Positions 54,564 to 61,591 of a stretch of DNA of 64,000 nt are shown here, one piece after another (within the stretch, counting starts at the first letter, position 1; every line of letters starts with the position of its first letter). The stretch is from Mesorhizobium ciceri biovar biserrulae WSM1271 (GTDB lineage Bacteria > Pseudomonadota > Alphaproteobacteria > Rhizobiales > Rhizobiaceae). The stretch is from positions 1,550,001 through 1,614,000 of the forward strand of contig NC_014923.1 in NCBI RefSeq assembly GCF_000185905.1, in the 5' to 3' direction. The notes below the pieces were generated by a model, which saw nothing but the letters and a program-made list of their open reading frames with translations, made no database searches and was not told where the DNA came from. A program made the translations under genes and the position numbers.

Positions 54564-55289
54564 TCAGCCGCCGGCCGCGGTTTCGGCCAGCGCGATGCCG
54601 TTGGGCGTCGGCTTGACAGGCACGATGCCGCGCGCCAGCGCAAGCAGATATTTGTTGTATTCGGTGAACAGCACGCGCAATGCCCGCGGCTTGGTCAGCC
54701 AGCCGCCATTGTCGAGGTTGGAATTGACCACCGGATAGGGCTCGAGCTTGGCGCCATGCAGCAGCCTGCCCATTTCCAGCAGGCTGCGCGGCATATGATA
54801 ATTGTTGGTGACGAGGATCACCGTGCCATAGGCGTGGCTCTCGACCCATTTGGCGCTTTCCTCGGCATTGCCGATCGTGTCGAGCGCGGCGCGGTCGATG
54901 TCGACGCAACAGGAGAACAGATTCTTGTCGCCGCCGGTTGCCGCCTGCAGCTGGCGACGGCTGGCTGAAGGATGCACGCCGCTGATCAGCAGCCGTTCGC
55001 CCTTGCCGGACGCCAGCAGATCCATCGCGGCATCGAGGCGGGACTGGCCGCCGGTCAAGACAATGATCGCGTCTGCCCTGGCCGGATTGGCGGGCGTCGT
55101 CAGGTGACTGACCTTGTTGGCGAACCAACCGAAACCGCCGGCAAACAAAGTTGCGAGGATGAGGACGGAGAGGGCGGACAGGCGCAACGTGGCTCTTAGA
55201 CGGCTCACAGCGCGGCGGTCATGCGAACGTGCAACCACCACTGGCATCTGCCCAGCCGTACCGGTCGAATCCCGCGCGTCCATCACCAT
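54564..55289 (-). CDS. YdcF family protein (DUF218)
   Basis: The 241-residue protein has one N-terminal transmembrane helix (about residues 37-55) and a DUF218 Rossmann-like domain: ADAIIVLTGGQSRLDAAMDLLASGKGERLLISGVHP, then TVILVTNNYHMPRSLLEM with the conserved N-x-H-M-xR motif. Relatives (SanA, ElyC) affect envelope integrity. ATG 55289 has AGGA 9 nt upstream. Its stop touches the end of the PNPOx-fold gene. It lies 131 bp downstream of ftsX. Confidence 0.93.
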   Translation of the reverse strand: MVMDARDSTGTAGQMPVVVARSHDRRAVSRLRATLRLSALSVLILATLFAGGFGWFANKVSHLTTPANPARADAIIVLTGGQSRLDAAMDLLASGKGERLLISGVHPSASRRQLQAATGGDKNLFSCCVDIDRAALDTIGNAEESAKWVESHAYGTVILVTNNYHMPRSLLEMGRLLHGAKLEPYPVVNSNLDNGGWLTKPRALRVLFTEYNKYLLALARGIVPVKPTPNGIALAETAAGG

Positions 55290-55420
55290 ATGGTTAGTCC
55301 TGAAATGCGGCCTTGGGTAGGTAAAAGACGCACTTTGCGTTACGCGAATTCTCTATTCGTGATCACCCTGTTTATCCATATCGTTGTCCCAAAACCGGTT
55401 CTCACTTTGGACGACATGAA

Positions 55421-56416
55421 TTAGCCTGCATCCGGTTGGCGGACATCGATGTCGCTGAGATAGGCAACGACGGTGGCGTGCGAGGTTGCCGCCGTCAGTC
55501 CGCCGATCACCAGCACCATCAAGACGACACCGAGATAGCCTGCCGAACCGATGGCGAAATTGCCGAACAGGGCGGTCGCCTGGTCGGCCTGCGGCGTCGC
55601 CATATTGCGCGACGACCACCAGGAAAAGACGATGAACACGAGCACTGCCGCAGCACCGCCGGCCGCCGCTCCCTTCATGCCGGTGACCAGGAAATGCCGG
55701 CGGAATTCGCGCGCGATAAAGCGTGCCTCGGCGCCGACGAAATGCAGGACTTCGATGATGTGACCGTTGCCGGCCATGGCGCCGCGCGTCGCGAACACCA
55801 CCGTCAGCACCGTCGCCGACAGCATCAGCGCCAGCACGGCGATGCCGATGGTCACCGTGGTGCGGGCCATCGCCACCAGCCGGTCGACCCAGGTGCGGTG
55901 ATCGTCGAGCGATGCGCTCGGCAGTTTCGGGGTGATCGCGGCGCGTATGGCGGCGAAATCGGGCGGGCTGTTCTCGTCGATGGTGACGATGATCAGTCGC
56001 GGCACCGGCAATTCGTCGATGTTGAGGCCCGAGCCCAGCCAGGGCTCAAGGAGCCGCGCGGTCGCCTCGCGGTCGATGATCCGGGTCGCCTTGACGCCGG
56101 GGAATTCGCCGGCGATCTGGGAGGCCTGGGTAAGGGCTGCTTCCATGTCGAGGCCGTCGACCGGCTTGATCTGGATCGTTGCCTCGCGTGAAATCTGGTT
56201 TTCCCAGACGGACGCTGTGTCGCGCACCAGCGTCACCGCGCCGAAAGTCAGGCAGGACAGGAAGGTCATGATGGCGATGACCAGCACCAGCGCCCGGCCG
56301 GCGATGTTCTGCGCCGGCACGATCGGCGCCATCCTGCGCTGGGCGCGCGGCTTTGCTTCGGTCGCCTCGGCGTCCTGCTCCCTTTCCACAAAATGTTCGG
56401 CGGACAGTTCAGTCAT
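55421..56416 (-). CDS. ftsX: Cell division ABC transporter permease FtsX
   Basis: The 331-residue permease with FtsE links division to peptidoglycan hydrolases. Helix 1 lies at about residues 40-62 (GRALVLVIAIMTFLSCLTFGAV), then a large periplasmic domain and three further helices from about residue 187. The first 35 residues are charged and cytoplasmic, a common alphaproteobacterial extension. The start overlaps the ftsE stop by 8 bp, so translation is coupled. Confidence 0.95.
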   Translation of the reverse strand: MTELSAEHFVEREQDAEATEAKPRAQRRMAPIVPAQNIAGRALVLVIAIMTFLSCLTFGAVTLVRDTASVWENQISREATIQIKPVDGLDMEAALTQASQIAGEFPGVKATRIIDREATARLLEPWLGSGLNIDELPVPRLIIVTIDENSPPDFAAIRAAITPKLPSASLDDHRTWVDRLVAMARTTVTIGIAVLALMLSATVLTVVFATRGAMAGNGHIIEVLHFVGAEARFIAREFRRHFLVTGMKGAAAGGAAAVLVFIVFSWWSSRNMATPQADQATALFGNFAIGSAGYLGVVLMVLVIGGLTAATSHATVVAYLSDIDVRQPDAG

Positions 56417-57068
56417 AGATATCCAGCCTTCCCCCGGCCAGGATCATGCGGCGCGCGTCGACCTGCTCCATCAAGCCGAGGTCGTGGGTGGCGATCACCA
56501 CGGCGGTGCCGAGACGGTTGAGTTCGATGAACAGCCGCAGCAGGCGTCGCGCCAGCGGCGGATCGACATTGCCGGTCGGTTCGTCGGCGAGCAGGATTTC
56601 CGGCTGCTCGATCAGCGCCCGCGCGATCGCGGCGCGCTGCTTCTCGCCACCGGACAGAACCGGCGGCAGCACATGCATGCGTTCGCCCAGCCCGACCCAC
56701 TTCAACAGCTCGGTGACATCGGTGCGGTAGCTCGCCTCCTCGCGCCCGCGCACGCGCAGCGGCAGCGCGACGTTCTCATAGGTGGTCATGTGGTCGAGCA
56801 GCCGAAAATCCTGGAACACCACGCCGATCCGGCGTCTGAGATGCGGCAGCTCGGTGCGGGAAATGCGGGAGCGATCCTTGCCGAAGATGGTGATCAGCCC
56901 GCGCGTCGGCTTCAGCGACATGAACAGCAGGCGCAGCAAGGTCGTCTTGCCGGCGCCCGAAGGCCCGCTGAGGAACTGGAAGGAGCGCTCCGGAATGTGC
57001 AGGGAGATGTCGCGGAGGATTTCCGGACCCATGCCATAGCGGAGGCCGACATTTTCGAAGCGAATCAA
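56409..57068 (-). CDS. ftsE: Cell division ATP-binding protein FtsE
   Basis: The 219-residue ABC ATPase of the FtsEX complex has Walker A GPSGAGKTT (35-43), signature LSGGEKQR and Walker B ILLADEPTGN with a switch His in IATHDLGLM. A TTG at 57068 is taken as start because family proteins begin (M)IRFENVGLRYGMGPE and number 219 residues; a GTG at 57092 would add 8 residues. Divergent from the membrane protein gene at 57264. Confidence 0.95.
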   Translation of the reverse strand: MIRFENVGLRYGMGPEILRDISLHIPERSFQFLSGPSGAGKTTLLRLLFMSLKPTRGLITIFGKDRSRISRTELPHLRRRIGVVFQDFRLLDHMTTYENVALPLRVRGREEASYRTDVTELLKWVGLGERMHVLPPVLSGGEKQRAAIARALIEQPEILLADEPTGNVDPPLARRLLRLFIELNRLGTAVVIATHDLGLMEQVDARRMILAGGRLDIYD

Positions 57069-57263
57069 TTTCGACGACCTGAAATTCGGCACGGCAGTGA
57101 GCCGGCCTGTTCTGGGTAAAGACCATCGGCCGGCATGGTTAACCGGCGGTTAATTCCTAGGCTCTTTCGACTCGTCACGAGGGCTCCGGTGGGGAAGCGT
57201 TAACCATTTGTGTTTACGCAAAAGAAACGAAAAGCGAACACGTGCTGCAATGCTGGGGCCATG

Positions 57264-57905
57264 ATGGCTGACGATCGAACCGCGCGCCCGGTTTCCGGCG
57301 AAATCATGACCGATCCGGCGGCAATTGCCGCGGCGGACCGGTTCATGCGCGGTTCGGCCGCCGACATCATCGATGCCGATTACGTGGTGATGCCGCGCCC
57401 TGCACCTGCCGTGGAAAGCGTTTCGCCGCTGCCGCGTGCGATCGTCATGCCACCCATCGAGGGCATGGACATGCTGCGCAAGCCCGAAGCCCCGCCGGAG
57501 CGGCCGCCAGCCTCGCGCGGCGGGCCGATCTTCTGGATCGCCGGTATCGGCGCTGCCTTGGCCGCCTTCTGGGTTTCGGGCGGGCACGCGCTGGTGCGCC
57601 AGGTGCCGTTCCTGTCCAGCGCGCAAGCGTCGGCGCTCAGCATTTCGGGCGTCACGTCACGCGTCGATGCTTCCGGACCGAACCCTGCGCTGTTCGTCGA
57701 TGGCGAGGCCGCCAATGACGGCGCCAAACCGGCGCAGCTGCCGCCGCTTGAAATCCGGGTGACCGGCAATGACGGGCACATCACCCGCTATACGTTGGGG
57801 ACATCCGGCCGTTCGCTGGCCTCTGGCGAAAGATTCGGCTTTGCCAGCCGGCTCGACGTGCCTAGAAACGGTGTAAGAACTGTATCGGTCACCTTCGCCG
57901 AATAG
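57264..57905 (+). CDS. Single-pass membrane hypothetical protein opposite ftsE
   Basis: The 213-residue protein has a Pro-rich cytoplasmic N-terminus of about 90 residues, one transmembrane helix (about residues 90-108, PIFWIAGIGAALAAFWVSGG) and a C-terminal beta-rich domain with PPLEIRVTGNDGHI and an SLASGERFGFASRLDVPRNGVRTV segment. In many rhizobia the gene opposite ftsE encodes a similar body preceded by an MJ0042-type zinc ribbon; here no Cys motif is present. GGGG precedes ATG 57264; a second ATG one codon earlier is possible. Confidence 0.85.
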   Translation: MADDRTARPVSGEIMTDPAAIAAADRFMRGSAADIIDADYVVMPRPAPAVESVSPLPRAIVMPPIEGMDMLRKPEAPPERPPASRGGPIFWIAGIGAALAAFWVSGGHALVRQVPFLSSAQASALSISGVTSRVDASGPNPALFVDGEAANDGAKPAQLPPLEIRVTGNDGHITRYTLGTSGRSLASGERFGFASRLDVPRNGVRTVSVTFAE

Positions 57906-57907
57906 CG

Positions 57908-58041
57908 TGTGCTGATATTCAGGTGAGACTGGCCGAAAACGGCGGTTTCCTGCGCTTCCGGTGCTCACGTACTTCAGTACGCTCCGCTCCGGTTCTCGGA
58001 AACCACCGTTTTCGACTCAGCCTGACCTGAATCTCAACACA
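57908..58041. repeat. Long imperfect palindrome (134 bp) before hpt
   Basis: The two 67-bp halves around 57974/57975 are about 80% complementary: left TGTGCTGATATTCAGGT with right ACCTGAATCTCAACACA, GCCGAAAACGGCGGTTTCC with GGAAACCACCGTTTTCGAC, and a perfect centre CGTACT/AGTACG. It follows the stop codon at 57905 and lies 46 bp before hpt. It may be a non-autonomous palindromic element or a bidirectional terminator. Confidence 0.85.
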
Positions 58042-58087
58042 TGCTGGGCGTGAACGCGTTTAGGCAAGAAAATCAGCGGGGCGAAAA

Positions 58088-58630
58088 ATGCCAATTGTAC
58101 GCGGCAAGGACATCGAAGTCCTGTTTTCTGCATCGGCGATCGCGCGGCGCAATCTCGAACTCGCCAAGGAGATTGCCGGACACGACTACCATGACCTCCT
58201 GGTGATCTCGGTGCTGAAGGGGTCGTTCATCTTCGCCGCAGATCTCATCCGCGCCATGCACGATGTCGGCCTGTCGCCGGAGGTGGAATTCATCTTCATC
58301 TCCAGCTATGGCGCCGGCACCAGCAGCGGTGAGGTGAGGGTGCTGCGCGACATCGACAATGAGGTCGCCGGCCGCGACGTGCTGCTGATCGACGACATTC
58401 TCGAATCGGGCAAGACGCTGAGCTTCACCCGGGAGCTGATGCTGTCGCGGGGCGCCAAGAGCTGTTCGATCGCCGTGCTGCTCGACAAGCGCATGCGCCG
58501 CCAGACCGAACTCAATGCCGATTATGTCGGCTTCGACTGCCCCGACTATTTCGTCGTCGGCTACGGCATGGATGTAGCCCATGCCTTTCGCGAGTTGCCC
58601 TTTGTCGGTGTCGTCAAAGGGGATGCCTGA
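58088..58630 (+). CDS. hpt: Hypoxanthine phosphoribosyltransferase
   Basis: The 180-residue purine salvage enzyme forms IMP or GMP from hypoxanthine or guanine and PRPP. The PRPP-binding motif is VLLIDDILESGKTL, preceded by VISVLKGSFIFAADLIRAM and FIFISSYG; the base-specificity strand YVGFDCPDYFVVGYGMD follows. Full length. GGGGCGAA lies just before the ATG. It is followed by the response regulator at 74 bp. Confidence 0.96.
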   Translation: MPIVRGKDIEVLFSASAIARRNLELAKEIAGHDYHDLLVISVLKGSFIFAADLIRAMHDVGLSPEVEFIFISSYGAGTSSGEVRVLRDIDNEVAGRDVLLIDDILESGKTLSFTRELMLSRGAKSCSIAVLLDKRMRRQTELNADYVGFDCPDYFVVGYGMDVAHAFRELPFVGVVKGDA

Positions 58631-58704
58631 GCGGCAGCAAAAAGGTTTGCTGATCCTCAGCGCTTTCAGGAAAAGTCAACTTTTGGCGGCCAAATATGCC
58701 GGCC

Positions 58705-59076
58705 ATGGCAAAGCTTCTGATCGTCGAGGACGATGAGTCCGTCCGCACCCTGGCCGCCCGCGCGCTTGAACGCGCCGGGCACACAATCGATATCGCGGCG
58801 GATGGCGCGCAGGGGCTTGCGCTGATCCAGGCCGCGCGTGGCGGCTATGATCTCGTCGTCTCCGATATCCGCATGCCGGAGATGGACGGCATCGAGATGG
58901 CGATAGCGGCGGCAGCATTGTTTCCCGCCATCAAGATCGTGCTGATGACCGGCTATGCCGACCAGCGCGAGCGCGCCGAGGAATTGAACGGCATCATCCT
59001 CGATGTCGTGCAGAAGCCTTTCACGCTGGCTGAAATCCGCTCGCGCGTCGAACGGGCGCTGATCTGCTTCGCCTGA
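58705..59076 (+). CDS. cpdR: Single-domain response regulator, CpdR type
   Basis: The 123-residue receiver domain has no output domain. Acidic pocket D9/D10 (IVEDDES), phosphoacceptor D54 (VVSDIRMPEMDG), T in LMTGYADQRERA and K in VQKPF are all present. CpdR of Caulobacter and rhizobia directs ClpXP proteolysis in the cell cycle and is phosphorylated by the CckA-ChpT relay; the LMTGYADQRERA stretch matches rhizobial CpdR1. Start choice between 58696 and 58705 is open. Confidence 0.85.
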   Translation: MAKLLIVEDDESVRTLAARALERAGHTIDIAADGAQGLALIQAARGGYDLVVSDIRMPEMDGIEMAIAAAALFPAIKIVLMTGYADQRERAEELNGIILDVVQKPFTLAEIRSRVERALICFA

Positions 59077-60030
59077 TCAGGCTGGGTCGGCGGCAGCGAG
59101 CACAGGTGGAGTACTCTTGCGCCGTTCGGTGCTGAGCGCCAGCAGGCCGGCGCCGATGATCAAGGCGGCACCGATCACGGTCGTCGACCGCGGCACCTCG
59201 GCGAAGAACAGGAAACCCCACAGCGGCGACCACAGGATGCCGGTATATTCGAAGGTGGCAACGCGGTTGGCCGGCGCCATCCGGTAAGCCTGCGACAGCA
59301 GGATCATGCCGGCGGAGGCGACGAAGCCGCAGGCGGCCATCTTTAGAAAATCCGGCAGCGTCGGCCAAAGCCATGGCCGTACCAGGAATTCCAAGCTGGG
59401 GTGGACGGCGTGGGTTATGCCGGCAAGGTGAAACGCGCCGGCAACCACGGCGGCGCCAACCAGATAGGCGCCGTTCTGATAGAAGGCCATCACGGTGGAC
59501 GATTCGGTGTCGCCGATCTTGCGGGCCATCAGCTGCGAAAAACCATAGAGCGCCGCCGAGCCCAGCGACAGCAGCGCTGCCCAGTCGAACAGCCCTGCGC
59601 CGGGACGCAGCATCACGAGGACGCCGAACAAGCCGATCAGCACGGTTGCCAGTGTCTGCCAGGAGACGCGCTCGCCAAGGTAGGGTCCGGCCAGCACCAT
59701 GATGAACAGCGGCGCCATGAAATAAAGCGCCACCGCATCGGCAAGCGGCAAGGCGGCGATGGCCAGGTAGTACATCGTATAGGAGGTGAACTGGATGAAG
59801 GCGCGCACCGTCAGCATGCCGAATCGCTTCGACAGGATCGCCCGCAAGCCAACATCAGCATGGACCAGAACGATGAGGATCGGCAGAGCGACGATCGAGC
59901 GGATCGCCATCACCTCGGTCACTGGATAACCGCTCGACACGGCTTTGACGAGCGGATCCTGCAGCGAAAAGACCAGCACGCCGAGGCACAGGCTCAGGAT
60001 GCCGCCCACCATCCGATTTTGCATCTGCAT
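59077..60030 (-). CDS. DMT family transporter (EamA)
   Basis: The 317-residue protein has ten predicted helices in two EamA repeats. The first repeat includes GGILSLCLGVLVFSLQDPLVK and the second YGFSQLMARKIGDTESS and PANRVATFEYTGILWSPLWGFLFFAEVP. The substrate is unknown; S-adenosylmethionine importers of this family look similar. AGGAG lies 6 nt before ATG 60030. It ends 1 bp after the cpdR stop on the opposite strand. Confidence 0.9.
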   Translation of the reverse strand: MQMQNRMVGGILSLCLGVLVFSLQDPLVKAVSSGYPVTEVMAIRSIVALPILIVLVHADVGLRAILSKRFGMLTVRAFIQFTSYTMYYLAIAALPLADAVALYFMAPLFIMVLAGPYLGERVSWQTLATVLIGLFGVLVMLRPGAGLFDWAALLSLGSAALYGFSQLMARKIGDTESSTVMAFYQNGAYLVGAAVVAGAFHLAGITHAVHPSLEFLVRPWLWPTLPDFLKMAACGFVASAGMILLSQAYRMAPANRVATFEYTGILWSPLWGFLFFAEVPRSTTVIGAALIIGAGLLALSTERRKSTPPVLAAADPA

Positions 60031-60234
60031 CCAGGCTCCTGCGCGTACGATCCGAAGCTGCCGCCTGCGGGGTAAAAAGAACCCGCCACCGTTTCGGGCA
60101 GCGGGCACGAGTGAGGACTCTTGATTGGTCCGCGGCTGATTTCGCAGCCGCATATCCAATGGGTGAGGCGACTATCATCCGCCGTTTGACATGTTGCAAA
60201 CGAATTGGAATGATGCCAGCAATCAAATTCTCTT

Positions 60235-61128
60235 ATGGCGGATTTCATGCGGCCGACCCTCGACAGCGACCTCCTGCGCACCTTCGTGGCGATTGCCGAG
60301 ACCGGCAATTTCACCAAGGCGGCGGAGCAGGCCGGCCGCACCCAATCCGCGGTGTCGATGCAGATGAAGAAGCTCGAAGATCTAATCGGCGCCAGCCTGT
60401 TCGAGCGCGGTTCGCGCGGCGTCGCGTTGACGCGGCGCGGCGTCGAACTCATCGTCAACGCCCGCCGCATCGTCTCGCTGCTCGACGAGACGTCGGCATC
60501 GATGGCAGCAGCGCCGCTTGGCGGGCCGGTGCGCATCGGCATTCCGGAGGAATATGGCCACGCCATCCTGTCGCGCGCGCTCGGCGCTTTCTCGAAGCGT
60601 CATACGCAGGTCGAGGTCACCGTGCGCTATGCCCATTCCGGGGCACAGATGGCGGCGCTCGCTGCCGGCGAGCTGGATCTGTGCGTGGTGTTCGAATGGC
60701 AGGATCCCGCCGGCGGCGAAGTGCTGATGCACGACCCGACCGTGTGGGTGACATCGTCGCTGCATCACATGCATGAGGAACAGCCGGTGCCGATCGCGCT
60801 CTACAACCGGGCCGGCTGGTGCAAGGACTTCGCCATCAAATCGTTGGAGCAGCGCGATCTTGCCTATCGTGTCGCCTATACCAGCGACACCACCGGCGGC
60901 CTCAAGCTCGCCGTCACCTCCGGACTGGCGATCGCGCCGATCTCGCGCAGCAACATTCCGGACGGCTGTCGTGAACTGACCACGGCGGACGGATTCGGCG
61001 CCATCGATTCCTCGAACGTGGTGATGCACCGCAACCCGAACGCGTCAGGCGAGGCGATCGACGGCATGCAGGATGCGATCCGCGAAGCCTTCGTCAACAG
61101 GCTCAGTCAGCCGGCGGCATCCTCGTAG
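60235..61128 (+). CDS. LysR family transcriptional regulator
   Basis: The 297-residue regulator has a winged helix-turn-helix (about residues 8-66, with FVAIAETGNFTKAAEQAGRTQSA and MKKLEDLIG) and a substrate-binding domain beginning GPVRIGIPEEYGHAILSRAL, near the LrhA-like group. It diverges from the DMT transporter across 204 bp, so the transporter is a likely target. Its last 22 bp overlap, convergently, the end of the glyoxalase-fold gene. Confidence 0.94.
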   Translation: MADFMRPTLDSDLLRTFVAIAETGNFTKAAEQAGRTQSAVSMQMKKLEDLIGASLFERGSRGVALTRRGVELIVNARRIVSLLDETSASMAAAPLGGPVRIGIPEEYGHAILSRALGAFSKRHTQVEVTVRYAHSGAQMAALAAGELDLCVVFEWQDPAGGEVLMHDPTVWVTSSLHHMHEEQPVPIALYNRAGWCKDFAIKSLEQRDLAYRVAYTSDTTGGLKLAVTSGLAIAPISRSNIPDGCRELTTADGFGAIDSSNVVMHRNPNASGEAIDGMQDAIREAFVNRLSQPAASS

Positions 61129-61478
61129 AAATGCAGCCTGTTGCCGAACGGATCGGCGACCGATACCTCGCGGGTCTTCCAAGGCGTCTCTTCCACGCCT
61201 GGCCTGGCGAAGCGGTAGTTCTTGCCGATCAGCTCGCCATGAAGAGCCGTGATGTCCTCGACCTCGATGCGCACGGCGATGCCGGGTGCACCGTCGCCAT
61301 GATGTTCGCTGAGATGCAGGACGCAGCCGTCGCGGCCGATCGCCATGTAGAGCGGCGCGTCGTCGGCGAAGCGATGTTCCCACTGCACCTTGAAGTCGAG
61401 GAAGCCGACATAGAATTCACGCGCCTTGGCAATGTCGAAGATGCGCAGGATGGGTGTGACGGCGCCAAGTCTGGGCAT
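61107..61478 (-). CDS. Glyoxalase/bleomycin resistance fold protein
   Basis: The 123-residue VOC-superfamily protein has two beta-alpha-beta modules: PILRIFDIAKAREFYVGFLDFKVQWEHRF then CVLHLSEHHGDGAPGIAVRIEVEDITALH, ending in VSVADPFGNRLHFYE. Length suits the bleomycin-binding or catechol-dioxygenase-like small VOC group; which activity is unknown. It converges with the LysR gene. Confidence 0.93.
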   Translation of the reverse strand: MPRLGAVTPILRIFDIAKAREFYVGFLDFKVQWEHRFADDAPLYMAIGRDGCVLHLSEHHGDGAPGIAVRIEVEDITALHGELIGKNYRFARPGVEETPWKTREVSVADPFGNRLHFYEDAAG

Positions 61479-61545
61479 GGTGGTGCAACCGTGCGAGAGG
61501 GCTTTCAGGTGGGATGGACGGGGGCGGCGATCCCCTTGTTTTTTC

Positions 61546-61591
61546 GCAATTCCGGACGGAAAACCGCTTCACACATTTCCTGGAATTGCTC
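61546..61591. repeat. Rhizobial palindromic repeat, GCAATTCC type, copy 2
   Basis: The repeat reads from GCAATTCCGGACGGAAAACC to TTCCTGGAATTGCTC. It is close to the copy at 39979-40023 and palindromic at its ends (GCAATTCC/GGAATTGC). It abuts the stop codon of the TIGR02302 gene and may terminate its transcript. Confidence 0.85.
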
